A DNA stretch of 59,179 nucleotides from Bacteriovoracaceae bacterium (GTDB lineage Bacteria; Bdellovibrionota; UBA1018). How positions within the stretch are numbered: the stretch's first letter is position 1; each line of letters begins with the position of its first letter. The stretch covers positions 1-59,179 of the forward strand of contig CANFJX010000014.1 of the NCBI GenBank assembly GCA_947447665.1, in the 5' to 3' direction. Of the stretch, positions 24,602-33,252 are shown piece after piece. The notes beneath the pieces were generated by a model. It did no database searches and was not told where the DNA came from. It was given only the letters and a program-made list of their open reading frames with translations. The position numbers and the translations under genes were made by a program.

Positions 24602-25873
24602 CTAACTGCCAATGACTCCTCCGACCGAGTTAATTGGCAGCTCAGTTGCTTTCGTTTCCTCATCGAGTCCCATCACATCAATTAGAGGGTCCGATGGACT
24701 CCCATCCATCGGGGGCGACCACCGCACTGGCTCAGCCGACCGCTTGACCGGAATCACAGCATGAGGCCAATCAGGCTCTCGATAGACACACCCATCGAGA
24801 AGATCGGAGGCGCATCCGCGCACCGAGCTCTCGATTTGACTCAGAATCGAACTCAGCTGGGTGATTGAGCTCTGAAGCTGACTACTTTCCAAAAGTTCAT
24901 ATTTCTCGGGATGATCTTGAACCTCCACCCACTGAGACATCAGGGTTCTTGCCTTAAGATCCGCATGCTCGTATTGGCTCAGAATGGACTCTTGAGCCGA
25001 GAGATTAAAATAATTGGCCTTGGACACCCCGCGAATCATCTCATAAGACCGCGTCTCAGCAGACAATGGTACAGAGCCGGCATCTGGAGTCACGACACTT
25101 TGAAAATTCTTAGCATAATCAATCAGTTTATCGATCTCAAGGCCAGGGCCATCTCCCACCCCACCCCTCCGGATAATCTGAATTGAAATTTTTGAGCCTC
25201 GGGTTTCTTCAGAAAAATCTCGGGAGAGATCTGCGCTCCCTTTCACCCAAGCGATCAAAGTTGCAAGAAAACCAGAAATTTTTTGCTTTTTGGCCTCAGA
25301 CTCAGCCTCAAACTTAACCAAAGCCAGGAACTCCCCGCCCCAACTCATGGTCTGGACAAACTGATTTCCGCAGGACGCAAGAAATGCCGCTTTTCCCTCT
25401 GCGCTGACGGACTCTAAAGAGTGCACCATAGATGAACTAAAAGAACCCTTGAGCTGAAGACCCCTCATTCCCACAGTTTTTGTCACCACCCGGGATCGAA
25501 CCATTAAGGTCACGCTATTCCTACTCGGATCGTTTTGTGAAAAATAACTGAACTTTGGATCCCTGACGTAAGAGCCGAGACCAAAAACTGCACTCAAGCT
25601 CAATTCTAATCCACCCTTGAGTTCACTGACGTCTTCAATTTTTCTGAGCTCAAATTCGCTCTTTTGGAGACCTGCGTGGACCGAGTCGCTGGGGATAATG
25701 AGAGAGCTTCCCTGAACACAAGGCTCACCCAACTCCCCTGATACTGTATTATATCCCATCCCTAATTCAACGACAGTCTCATCAGGAATCGAAATTCGAC
25801 TAGAATCAGCCCAAGCCCGATCACTTAGCACCGCGAAACTCATCACCAAAAACCATCCAAAGTGACTCTTCAT
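24602..25873 (-). CDS. Exported protein with a MACPF/CDC-like motif
   Basis: A 423-aa protein with a signal peptide (FGWFLVMSFAVLSDRAWA). Around residues 165-205 it has FLASCGNQFVQTMSWGGEF followed by a polar amphipathic stretch. This resembles the membrane-attack-complex/perforin pattern, an aromatic-CG/YG-x-F/Y-V segment followed eight or so residues later by a GG hinge. The earlier beta-rich part (GGLELSLSAVFGLGSYV) and SVTLMVRSRVVTKTVG would fit the central sheet. The C-terminal 120 residues are helical, then polar with two Cys. Pore formation is a hypothesis from one motif. The GTG 9 nt upstream is less well placed than this ATG relative to AAAGG. Confidence 0.6.
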   Translation of the reverse strand: MKSHFGWFLVMSFAVLSDRAWADSSRISIPDETVVELGMGYNTVSGELGEPCVQGSSLIIPSDSVHAGLQKSEFELRKIEDVSELKGGLELSLSAVFGLGSYVRDPKFSYFSQNDPSRNSVTLMVRSRVVTKTVGMRGLQLKGSFSSSMVHSLESVSAEGKAAFLASCGNQFVQTMSWGGEFLALVKFEAESEAKKQKISGFLATLIAWVKGSADLSRDFSEETRGSKISIQIIRRGGVGDGPGLEIDKLIDYAKNFQSVVTPDAGSVPLSAETRSYEMIRGVSKANYFNLSAQESILSQYEHADLKARTLMSQWVEVQDHPEKYELLESSQLQSSITQLSSILSQIESSVRGCASDLLDGCVYREPDWPHAVIPVKRSAEPVRWSPPMDGSPSDPLIDVMGLDEETKATELPINSVGGVIGS

Positions 25874-26116
25874 CTTCAACACCTTTATTCCAAAAAATTT
25901 TAAGTCAACCCAAGCGGCTAAAGAACTACCGCAAGATATTCACTTCGCATCAAGAATTCTAGGAAATAGTTAGGGGCGTTAGATATTTAGGTCCCACGCC
26001 AGACGAAACGAACGCTGGCACCGAACTTGTACTTGCATAGCGATCGAACCCAATAAAAATCTGGGGTTTCAGACGAACCGAACTGGTTATTCAAAACAAT
26101 AACGAGGTTATATAAA

Positions 26117-26767
26117 ATGAAGAAAATATTACTTTCGCTACTCGCTATCTCTGCCTTCTGCAGTTATTCTGCTTTTGCTAAAAACCTAGGGCAAATTAAT
26201 GAAGACCAACAGCCCCAAAATTTGAGGTCGGCTGAAACCTTTGTTAAATATGCAACAGTCCAAGACCATTCAGTGACCAATTCTACAGCGCGTAATCAAG
26301 TCAATCATAATAACTTAGACGATTGTGATGACTTTTTGTTTGGTTTGGGTGGACTGGGTCTAGGCGCCTGGGACTTGAGCTTAGGTTGGGGTCTCTGGCC
26401 TTATTCTAGCTATTACTTCCCATACTCCAGCTATTATTCTCCATACTACTACGGGAGCTATTACTATCCGTACTCCTACGGTAGCTATTACCCCTACTTC
26501 TGGTCTCAGCCTAACGACAATCAACAGCCCCGCACAGCGACTCGTACTGAGAGCAACACTCGGCAGACAGTAGCAGCTGACCGAGCTCATACTCCAGTCG
26601 TTTGCTTTGCTTCTGATGACGCTGGAAACTGGTATGCAAATATGGGTACGGCCGCTGATGCGGTTAAGACTCAGTCTGCTCTAAACACTGAGTGCGCACA
26701 GTCTGGAGCAGGATGTCACCAAAACCTCGGATGTGCTTTAGCTACCTCTTCGGCTGATCGCGAGTAG
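26117..26767 (+). CDS. Exported Tyr/Ser-rich small protein
   Basis: A 216-aa protein with a clear signal peptide (ILLSLLAISAFCSYSAFA). The middle (about 85-135) is a low-complexity block rich in Tyr, Ser, Pro and Gly. The C-terminal 70 residues have spaced Cys and the ending TECAQSGAGCHQNLGCALA, reminiscent of DUF4189-like domains (VCFASDDAGNWYANMG). GAGG lies before the ATG and a strong terminator follows. Possibly surface-exposed or envelope-bound; function unknown. Confidence 0.7.
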   Translation: MKKILLSLLAISAFCSYSAFAKNLGQINEDQQPQNLRSAETFVKYATVQDHSVTNSTARNQVNHNNLDDCDDFLFGLGGLGLGAWDLSLGWGLWPYSSYYFPYSSYYSPYYYGSYYYPYSYGSYYPYFWSQPNDNQQPRTATRTESNTRQTVAADRAHTPVVCFASDDAGNWYANMGTAADAVKTQSALNTECAQSGAGCHQNLGCALATSSADRE

Positions 26768-26794
26768 TTAAACGGCCCATCGGGACGAAAACAC

Positions 26795-26832
26795 AATCGC
26801 CTATCTGGCCAGCCCAGATAGGCGATTTTTTT
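26795..26832 (+). terminator. Strong intrinsic terminator
   Basis: AATCGCCTATCTGG (26795-26808) pairs perfectly with 26814-26827 around a 5-nt loop, followed by T-run 26826-26832. Confidence 0.95.
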
Positions 26833-26869
26833 GGCATTCGACTCAAAATGAGATAAGATCCCCGCTTCA

Positions 26870-27877
26870 ATGAACTCACTAGAACGCTATTACTCTTATA
26901 ACCGCTATCTGCATCAAACCTTCGGCGGCAAGACTTACAAGGTCGTCGTAGCCAGCGGCCTTACCTGTCCAACACGAGATGGAAGTATTGCCAAAGGCGG
27001 CTGCGCCTTTTGTGATGTCCGCGGATCAAGCTCCTACTTCGGCAAGCAGGGACGCGGAAACGAAATCCAAGATCAAATCCGAGCTCGCCTGCCCGCGATT
27101 CGAGAGCGTTTCGGAGCGAGTCATTTTTTAGCTTATTTCCAGAGCTACACGAATACATATTCCGACGTTGAATATTTAAGAACCATTTACGAAGCAGCTC
27201 TCTCGGAGGATGGCGTCAGCGGGCTTTGCGTAGGAACTCGGCCTGACTGCCTCCCTGACCCAGTGATCGATCTTTTAGAGGAACTGGCCCAGAAATCTTA
27301 CGTTTCTCTCGAACTTGGCGTGCAATCGTTTGAGAATCCTACCTTGGACTGGTTGACTCGTGGGCACGACCGTCAAAGCTCTCTAGACGCATTAACAAAG
27401 CTTCGACTCAGAGCTCCCCATGTTCACGTATGTGTTCATTTGATTTTTGGATCCCCCACTGACTCAGAGCGAGCGGCAGAGGAATCAGCACAGATCTTAA
27501 ACTCATTTCAAGTTCAGGGCGTTAAACTCCACCAGCTTATGGTACTTGAAAACACGGAACTCGCCCGGCGGTGGCGCGAACAACCCTTCTCCGTCCTGAG
27601 TTTAGAAGCCTACACCGATCGAGTCATTTGCTTTCTGGAGCATCTCTCCCCCTCGATCTACGTCGAGCGACTTTACGCCAATGCTACCCACAATGATGAA
27701 TGCTTAGCACCCGACTGGAGTCAAAATCGGTGGGAAACTCATAATCGAATTCGAGACCAATTTGAATCAAGAAACTGTATTCAAGGTACTCGGTTGATTC
27801 ACACCACCCCAGTCTCGATGTCGCTCGGTCCCTCGGGCTGTCCCGAAAATACTTCTCAACTGACCGCAAGCCGCTAA
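26870..27877 (+). CDS. Radical SAM protein, YhcC/TIGR01212 family
   Basis: A 335-aa protein starting YYSYNRYLHQTFGGKTYKVVVASGLTCPTRDG. The [4Fe-4S] ligands are spaced C-x10-C-x2-C (CPTRDGSIAKGGCAFC), the peculiar spacing of the YhcC family. FQSYTNTY, GTRPDC, SLELGVQS and HLIFGSPTD are further radical-SAM core segments. The reaction is not established for the family. The last 37 codons overlap antisense with the end of rlmN. No clear ribosome-binding site. Confidence 0.85.
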   Translation: MNSLERYYSYNRYLHQTFGGKTYKVVVASGLTCPTRDGSIAKGGCAFCDVRGSSSYFGKQGRGNEIQDQIRARLPAIRERFGASHFLAYFQSYTNTYSDVEYLRTIYEAALSEDGVSGLCVGTRPDCLPDPVIDLLEELAQKSYVSLELGVQSFENPTLDWLTRGHDRQSSLDALTKLRLRAPHVHVCVHLIFGSPTDSERAAEESAQILNSFQVQGVKLHQLMVLENTELARRWREQPFSVLSLEAYTDRVICFLEHLSPSIYVERLYANATHNDECLAPDWSQNRWETHNRIRDQFESRNCIQGTRLIHTTPVSMSLGPSGCPENTSQLTASR

Positions 27878-29002
27878 GATATCCTGACCGCGCGAAATGC
27901 GGACTGTCGCGGTGATTTTGCGATCCATCAGGTACTTTTGAAATTGTCGGACTGTTTCATCCGAAGGCCGCTTGAAATCAGATCCCGAATGCTCATTGAA
28001 AGGAATTAAGTTGATTTTGCTTGGAATTCCTCGGATGAGCTTCGTCAACCGAGCAGCATCTTCGATCGAATCATTCAAATCCTTCAACATGACATATTCA
28101 AAGGTAATTCTGCGATGACTCCCCAAAGGATACCTACGACAAGCGCCTAAGAGTGCCTCAATATTCCACTTTTTATTCACCGGCATGATTGCAGAACGCT
28201 GCTCGTCCGTCGTGCCATTCAGAGAGATGGCGAGGGATACATCCACTCGCTTTCCTAGTTCTTCGATTGCTGGGACCAATCCGCTTGTACTAATGGTGAT
28301 CTTCCTTTTTGAAAAGTTCAATCCATCTTGGTCCAGGAGAATTTCACAGGCTTTCACGACGTTTTCAAAGTTATGAAGCGGCTCGCCCATCCCCATAAAA
28401 ACAATGTTGGTAATCGGAGCAATCCGTCTCAACTCATGGACCTGAGTCACAATCTCATGGACCTGAAGGTGACGATCGAGCCCCTGGATTCCCGTGAGGC
28501 AAAACTTACAAGCCATCGCACATCCCACCTGACTCGAAATACAGGCTGTCAACCGCGTCCACTTTGGGGAAGTTACAGTCTCTTGTACCGGTCGACCTCG
28601 ATAGGTCGGAGACTCGGGGTCTTCGGTGGCAAAATCTTCTTCTTTTTCCTGAAGAGCTGCAGGAATAATCACGCTCTCAATAGTTTTTGAATCACTCAAA
28701 TCCCAGAGAAATTTATGGGTCCCGTCCAATGCCTGGCGACTCTGGCGCTCCGAGAGACGAAAAACTTCAACATTTTCCTTCAACCAGCCCCGGAGATCCT
28801 TGGATAGATCAGACATTTGATCCCAATCCGTCACGAAGCGCTGATAAACCCAATGAAAAATCTGTTGGGCCCGGTATCGCGCCTTTTTTGTGGCCTTGAG
28901 ATCGAGTTCTTCCTCGGTTTGCTCGGGCCGCGCCTTAATGCGACTAAGGGGCTTTAAGAGTTCAACAAGTTCGGTTTTGGTGAGCGACTGAAAATAGATC
29001 AT
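27767..29002 (-). CDS. rlmN: 23S rRNA/tRNA C2-adenosine methyltransferase
   Basis: A 411-aa radical SAM enzyme that methylates C2 of A2503 in 23S rRNA and A37 in some tRNAs. Features are the N-terminal helical RNA-binding domain (YRAQQIFHWVYQRFV), the cluster motif GCAMACKFC, the SAM-binding MGMGEPLHNFENV and the resolving Cys in ILAACGQLR. The C-terminus continues about 25 residues past that motif and overlaps the YhcC-like gene by 111 bp. A TTG at 29041 is an alternative start; the ATG at 29002 fits the family N-terminus better, though its ribosome-binding site is weak. Confidence 0.93.
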   Translation of the reverse strand: MIYFQSLTKTELVELLKPLSRIKARPEQTEEELDLKATKKARYRAQQIFHWVYQRFVTDWDQMSDLSKDLRGWLKENVEVFRLSERQSRQALDGTHKFLWDLSDSKTIESVIIPAALQEKEEDFATEDPESPTYRGRPVQETVTSPKWTRLTACISSQVGCAMACKFCLTGIQGLDRHLQVHEIVTQVHELRRIAPITNIVFMGMGEPLHNFENVVKACEILLDQDGLNFSKRKITISTSGLVPAIEELGKRVDVSLAISLNGTTDEQRSAIMPVNKKWNIEALLGACRRYPLGSHRRITFEYVMLKDLNDSIEDAARLTKLIRGIPSKINLIPFNEHSGSDFKRPSDETVRQFQKYLMDRKITATVRISRGQDILAACGQLRSIFGTARGTERHRDWGGVNQPSTLNTVS

Positions 29003-29047
29003 TATGGTCAGTCTTTTACCGGATTCAGTCCCGATTTTCAACGCCTT

Positions 29048-29923
29048 TTAGCCAAGACTCATCGACAACCCGAACGACATCCACATGGTTTTAATGCTCG
29101 GAACTACCCCCACGTACTGGTTTAACATCAGGGATGCGGTCAGATTCTTTGTAAAATCAAACGAAAAACCATTTTGAAAGTAGGGCAAGTCAAAGATATC
29201 CCAGTAAAATAAGGTCATTGGATCCGATCTTTTATGTTTATAAAAACCATAAATCCAGGACTGAGTGGAGACCCAGTGAGAGATCCGATAGGTCGCCATA
29301 GCTGATAAAACCCCACTCCAATTCGCATCCGTCGAATCTGCTCGATACAAAGTCGAAACCAACTCAAAATTACCACCAACGGTCCAGCGGCTCCCCGGAA
29401 TCGCATATCGGTTGGACATCCGAACTCCAATATCCATCAATCGTTGAGATTGAACGAGGACCGTACGGTTCAGCCCAGGATGGATAAAAAAGTCCAACTC
29501 GCTCTGCCAGTTCGAATCGCCAAAAAGTCGCGTCTTTCGGATTCCGAAACGCGGATCAAAGAGCTGAGGAAGAACTGATGAATCAGTCGCTGTGGCCCAA
29601 ATCACTCGAAATTTCTGTAAGTAAAACACTCTCCAGCTCGGCGCTACTTCTTCATCCAAGCCAAATTGAGTTAGAGTAAAGATCGGAATCAAAGCGTCCC
29701 CGGTCGACTTCAACACAAACCGCGAACCTGCTCCAAAGGATGGAAGCATGGACTCCTGAAAAAATCGGACCCGTACCGTCGAAGGCCTCGCTGACTCCGT
29801 CGTCTCCGTAAACGTCGTATCAGGGCTCCGCATTTCTGCAGCCATTGCAAACGACCCCAGAACAGAAACGAAAAAAAATCCAATTCGGGCTACCTGGAAA
29901 AATCTCCCACCAGATCTCAGCAA
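29048..29923 (-). CDS. Probable outer-membrane beta-barrel protein
   Basis: A protein of about 291 aa with a signal peptide (ARIGFFFVSVLGSFAMAA) and alternating aromatic/polar strands to the end (for example RISHWVSTQSWIYGFYKH and LTASLMLNQYVGV), fitting an outer-membrane barrel. The open frame reaches back to 30052, but that TTG lies in the T-run of the preceding gene's terminator. I therefore propose TTG 29923, which gives a normal signal peptide; this start is tentative. It precedes rlmN on the same strand. Confidence 0.55.
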   Translation of the reverse strand: MLRSGGRFFQVARIGFFFVSVLGSFAMAAEMRSPDTTFTETTESARPSTVRVRFFQESMLPSFGAGSRFVLKSTGDALIPIFTLTQFGLDEEVAPSWRVFYLQKFRVIWATATDSSVLPQLFDPRFGIRKTRLFGDSNWQSELDFFIHPGLNRTVLVQSQRLMDIGVRMSNRYAIPGSRWTVGGNFELVSTLYRADSTDANWSGVLSAMATYRISHWVSTQSWIYGFYKHKRSDPMTLFYWDIFDLPYFQNGFSFDFTKNLTASLMLNQYVGVVPSIKTMWMSFGLSMSLG

Positions 29924-30050
29924 ACTGGAGTTCCAATCCAAAAAAGAAAAGCTACGCAGAGGATCTCTGCCCGGGTCATCGAATTTAATTGAAACATGCC
30001 CCGTAGTCGTACCACACCCGCCCGCTGAGTCAATTAGGTCATGAACTCTC

Positions 30051-30098
30051 AAAAAAAAAGGCAGAGGAACGTGGGTACCTACCCGTGTCCCTCTGCCT
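30051..30098 (-). terminator. Intrinsic terminator of the upstream beta-barrel gene
   Basis: Reading leftward, AGGCAGAGG (complement at 30090-30098) pairs with 30059-30067, extended by a further imperfect inner stem, and is followed by nine T (30051-30059 on this strand read as A). Confidence 0.9.
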
Positions 30099-30133
30099 AA
30101 TCAGAACCCAGCAATCCAATATCGCTCAGACCC

Positions 30134-30748
30134 TTAAAGCGGAAGACTTAAAGAAACCAAAAGCATATTTCCTTTGGTGAGACTCGCCCCTGAGAGAGCG
30201 GTAGTCGTTGTAGTGCCCAGTGCGGTTTGCTTTAAAGACGTGTAGTTCATGAAGAAATACTCGGCATTAAGCCTCAGAGAGGAAATCAGCCTGAAGCCAG
30301 CGCCCACTTTCATTGAACTACCAGTGTAAGCTTGCGTAACAGTTCCCAATGTCGCACTCGAAAATGTAGCGCTATTATTATCAATAAAATTATAGCCAAA
30401 CCAAAGGCGAAGCGACATAGGAAGCCTGATGCCAGCTACAGCTCCCAATCTCATCGCATTCCCACTACTAAAAGTCAGACCCGGTGCGGTTGCCGATAGG
30501 CCGTACTGGTAGGAGAAATCAGGTCCAATAGAAAGAAAATTCGCAATCTTCAGAGTGGCTCGTGCTCCCCCCATGACTGCGCTATATTTAGCCTCAGTTT
30601 TTGCCGTAAACTGACTCGCTGTGCCGAGAGTTCCCATCGATGCATAACCTGCATAGGGTTCTAACTCAAAAGTACTCCCCGCTTTTGCAACAGAAGCTGA
30701 CAAAAGACACCCCAAAACCATTAATGAAAATTTCCAATTCAATCCCAT
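30134..30748 (-). CDS. Outer-membrane beta-barrel protein (paralogue A)
   Basis: A 204-aa protein with a signal peptide (SLMVLGCLLSASVAKA) and an eight-strand-size barrel of the OmpA/OmpW-like class. It is a paralogue of the product at 33253-33924: both have EPYxGYxxxGxxGTxxQF, GPDFSxxxGLSA, GxVAGxxLPMSxRxWxGYNFxDN, TGSSxKxGAGxxxxSxLxxNAEYFF. AAAGGGGG precedes the ATG, and a 15-bp inverted repeat lies farther upstream. It may be a small channel or structural porin-like protein. Confidence 0.82.
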   Translation of the reverse strand: MGLNWKFSLMVLGCLLSASVAKAGSTFELEPYAGYASMGTLGTASQFTAKTEAKYSAVMGGARATLKIANFLSIGPDFSYQYGLSATAPGLTFSSGNAMRLGAVAGIRLPMSLRLWFGYNFIDNNSATFSSATLGTVTQAYTGSSMKVGAGFRLISSLRLNAEYFFMNYTSLKQTALGTTTTTALSGASLTKGNMLLVSLSLPL

Positions 30749-30775
30749 ACCACCCCCTTTGATCTCATCACTTAA

Positions 30776-30819
30776 CTAAATAATTAACTATTTATTTACC
30801 TATTTAGTTAATTATTTAG
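30776..30819. promoter_or_regulatory. 15-bp perfect inverted repeat upstream of a beta-barrel gene
   Basis: CTAAATAATTAACTA (30776-30790) is repeated in inverted orientation at 30805-30819 with a 14-nt AT-only spacer, 28-71 nt upstream of the leftward barrel gene. This is where an operator or promoter-overlapping site would be. It could also be a terminator of the AN1 gene, but there is no GC stem. Confidence 0.5.
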
Positions 30820-30848
30820 ATTGTAATAGCCTCATGAGCCATTGCCAA

Positions 30849-31673
30849 CTAAATTTTTTCTGGAAGCTTATCTCCACTAACCACTGGCAGGGATTTCGAT
30901 AGTTGAGCCTTTCCAGCTGCATGATAGTCAAACGTACAAGCATGCTCCTCAGGAAGTCGATGAGAAGAGCAGAACTCGCCCTCACAACGACAGGCAAAGG
31001 GGAGTAGTCCCAATTTTTTCTGACAAACTCCGCAACGATTCTTCTTTGCGGGCTGCGCAATTTCTTCACCCGCCCCGGGGCGATCAATGACTTTAGTTCC
31101 TGGCAGAGCTGCTAGATAATCCATTCGTATTTCGCTCTCACCTTTAGACGTCGCAGTGAGGACCGTCAAGATTTTGGCTGCTTGATAGTCCTGCTCGAGA
31201 CTCGCACTCACCAAACGCCCGACCAGATCTTGGCGATAGTCAAACGAAAGATCTAAGGCGGAGTTAGTCAACACCTTTTCCATCCGCCCTACTACATCTG
31301 CTGTCATTAGGGCCATATACTCGTTGAATGCGTACTCTAAATCTAAAACGACTTGCGCATCAGCGCAGCGATGCAAAGATCCTCCCAACAAAAGATCTCG
31401 GTCAGAACGCAAGTCAGAAAGACTTAGTCTCCTATTCTGCTGATGAATTTGCAAGAGGGTGTCCTGAATCTGGTCATACTGCGTGGGACAGTATTTCTTT
31501 AAAGCAAGATCGCTAAATTCATAAAACACTTCCTCCCACCTTTCATTGAGCTCGTGGGTTACCCGTCCGAGCAGAGCATCCTCCTCAGGGCCGGCTTGAG
31601 CCAGAGGAGAAAACAAGGTCAAAGTCAGCATAAAAGAAAACACAAGGAAAAGGCGTTGCCCAATTTTTTTCAT
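30849..31673 (-). CDS. Exported protein with canonical AN1-type zinc finger
   Basis: A 274-aa protein. Residues 1-27 are a Sec signal peptide (LFLVFSFMLTLTLFSPLAQA). Residues 28-200 are helical and of unknown family. The C-terminus holds a textbook AN1 finger: C214, C217, C228, C230, C235, H238, H244, C246, with spacing C-x2-C-x10-C-x-C-x4-C-x2-H-x5-H-x-C and the family residues GLLPFACRC and FCSSHRLPEEHACTFDY. In eukaryotes AN1 fingers are found in ubiquitin- and stress-linked proteins, usually cytosolic and with A20 or UBL partners. Here the finger follows a secretion signal, without A20. GGAGGG just before the ATG strongly supports the start. Confidence 0.88.
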   Translation of the reverse strand: MKKIGQRLFLVFSFMLTLTLFSPLAQAGPEEDALLGRVTHELNERWEEVFYEFSDLALKKYCPTQYDQIQDTLLQIHQQNRRLSLSDLRSDRDLLLGGSLHRCADAQVVLDLEYAFNEYMALMTADVVGRMEKVLTNSALDLSFDYRQDLVGRLVSASLEQDYQAAKILTVLTATSKGESEIRMDYLAALPGTKVIDRPGAGEEIAQPAKKNRCGVCQKKLGLLPFACRCEGEFCSSHRLPEEHACTFDYHAAGKAQLSKSLPVVSGDKLPEKI

Positions 31674-31780
31674 TTACCCTCCACACGAAACACACAGAAG
31701 GTAGCTAAACCAAAACCGTGCAAAAGCCAAGACTTTTCGTGATCATGCAAATACCAACCAACAGGGTAGGAAACCGCGAA

Positions 31781-31822
31781 TGATCAGAGACTAATGATCA
31801 GAGACTAATGATCAGAGACTTA
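31781..31822. repeat. Three 14-bp tandem repeats at a gene end
   Basis: TGATCAGAGACTAA occurs at 31781 and 31795, and with one or two changes at 31809. The last copy contains the stop codon of the leftward Cys-rich gene. It looks like slippage duplication; each unit repeats the palindrome TGATCA. Confidence 0.85.
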
Positions 31823-32330
31823 AGAAAGTCCCAGTATAAACTACGCAGGACCCCTCAACCCTACCCTCTGGCAAGTCCAAATAAGAATTGACTCTTCTCT
31901 GCCCACTTTCTAGAGAGTTTTCAGGAAGATGAATCCCAGGATAAGGCCCACTCGAGCCCTGAATCCGGGTTCCGTGGTAATTCGTGAATCGACGCCCCAC
32001 CCCGGTATAGATTAGCTCAGCCCCGCACTTCACCTCAAACAATGGGTTGCCCCGACCACTGGACTCATCATAAATCTCGTACCCCCGGCTTGAAACCCAA
32101 TGATTGAATCTTGCCGCTGCCTGACACTCCTTGCCCGGACCCTCACCTTTCGTTTTAAAATTGCAATAAACATTGAAACAGACTCGTCGATCGGGACGGC
32201 AATCACGATCGTCATCGTCACTATCATAGTCGCTGTCATAGTCGCTGTCATAGTAATCACGCCACCCTGCATGTACAGATTGACTCAAAAGAAGACAGAG
32301 CATGAGAGCAAATTTATGTGACCTGTTCAT
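31812..32330 (-). CDS. Exported Cys-rich protein (paralogue A of a divergent pair)
   Basis: A 172-aa protein with a signal peptide (FALMLCLLLSQSVHA), then an acidic tandem block of DYDS repeats (about 25-42), then a conserved domain with VCFNVYCNF, LFEVKCGAELIYTG, GPYPGIHLPENSL and GSCVVYTG. The same order appears in the divergent neighbour at 32504-33061 (VCFNLYCDY, LEIKCDG, GPNPAIFLPRGSL, GKCFIWTT), so the two are duplicates. Four conserved Cys suggest disulphides. The family is unknown to me. Confidence 0.72.
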   Translation of the reverse strand: MNRSHKFALMLCLLLSQSVHAGWRDYYDSDYDSDYDSDDDDRDCRPDRRVCFNVYCNFKTKGEGPGKECQAAARFNHWVSSRGYEIYDESSGRGNPLFEVKCGAELIYTGVGRRFTNYHGTRIQGSSGPYPGIHLPENSLESGQRRVNSYLDLPEGRVEGSCVVYTGTFLSL

Positions 32331-32503
32331 TTTTTATTTCCAATCTCAATTTAGGTTCAATTCTGTAAAAAAGTCCTCAAGCACGACTGCAGTTGCTATC
32401 AATTTTAGAATAAAAATACAATATTTTATCGGGGCTCACCGTTTGCAAAGATCGTAAACCATCAGCTGATTTAACATTATTTAAAACTCTCACAGGGGAA
32501 AAA

Positions 32504-33061
32504 ATGAATAAAAAAATTTTGCTCGGACTCGTTTCCTTAGCTTTAACATCGAACGTATACGCCTCGGGACATGACGGCAATTGCACAGATCGTGAATGCC
32601 AACCGAAGACTAAAGAAGTCTGCTTCAACCTCTATTGTGACTACGATCTCGACACTCCACACGATCATCACGATCATTACGATAAGCCCTGCACCGCGGC
32701 ATCTACTTTCACTAAAAAAGTGACCGAAGATGGCGCCGAAGTTCCTGAAAGTCTGGATGGAAACTTAGAAATTAAATGCGACGGTCAGTCTTGGATTGGG
32801 AGAGCTGATATCTTTACTGGTCTACTCGGCAGTCGCTTCCAGACAGAGACAGGCCCAAATCCCGCAATTTTTCTGCCTCGAGGATCGTTGACCGCCGGAT
32901 GCGAAAACAATATCCAAGGCCACTACAGCACGTCAGGGATCGAGCTTAATGACCATGGTAAGTTCATTCGCGGCGAGGGGAAATGTTTTATCTGGACAAC
33001 CGAGAAGGATTCTCATGACCACTCACCCATGCCGGCACCGACCCATACACCTGGAGTCTAA
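32504..33061 (+). CDS. Exported Cys-rich protein (paralogue B)
   Basis: A 185-aa protein with a signal peptide (ILLGLVSLALTSNVYA). It has a His/Asp-rich stretch (PHDHHDHYDK, about 48-57) where the paralogue has DYDS repeats, and another His cluster near the C-terminus (SHDHSP). These could bind metal. The Cys-bearing motifs match the divergent paralogue. AGGGG precedes the ATG. The 173-bp AT-rich gap shared with the neighbour should hold both promoters. Confidence 0.75.
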   Translation: MNKKILLGLVSLALTSNVYASGHDGNCTDRECQPKTKEVCFNLYCDYDLDTPHDHHDHYDKPCTAASTFTKKVTEDGAEVPESLDGNLEIKCDGQSWIGRADIFTGLLGSRFQTETGPNPAIFLPRGSLTAGCENNIQGHYSTSGIELNDHGKFIRGEGKCFIWTTEKDSHDHSPMPAPTHTPGV

Positions 33062-33186
33062 TACGCGCGGGGCTTTCCGTGAGCACTGAGTGCTCTCGGG
33101 CACAAGATGTGACCGAAGGTAGCTCAAAACACGGTCTCCAATGCCCAACTCTGTCCCGGCTAAATAGTTTGAATGAAGAAATGAAA

Positions 33187-33225
33187 TCGGCCCGACCGTG
33201 CTGCTTAGCAGCAAGGTCGGGCCGA
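33187..33225. terminator. Bidirectional hairpin between convergent genes
   Basis: TCGGCCCGACC (33187-33197) pairs perfectly with 33215-33225, and the loop contains a second small stem (TGCTG/CAGCA). T-rich flanks are modest on the minus strand (ATTTCATTT). It separates the Cys-rich gene from the convergent barrel gene. Confidence 0.75.
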
Positions 33226-33252
33226 CAAATAAACGGACTAATTACGAATCAA

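Noticed and set aside
24510..24602. 31-codon N-terminal extension of the S1-domain protein from a GTG overlapping the upstream stop
   Set aside because: No ribosome-binding site, and the ATG at 24509 is better placed.
29924..30052. N-terminal extension of the barrel protein
   Set aside because: The start would lie in the T-run of the previous gene's terminator, and the added residues would bury the signal peptide.
31781..31822. CRISPR-like repeats
   Set aside because: Units are adjacent with no spacers and no cas genes occur.
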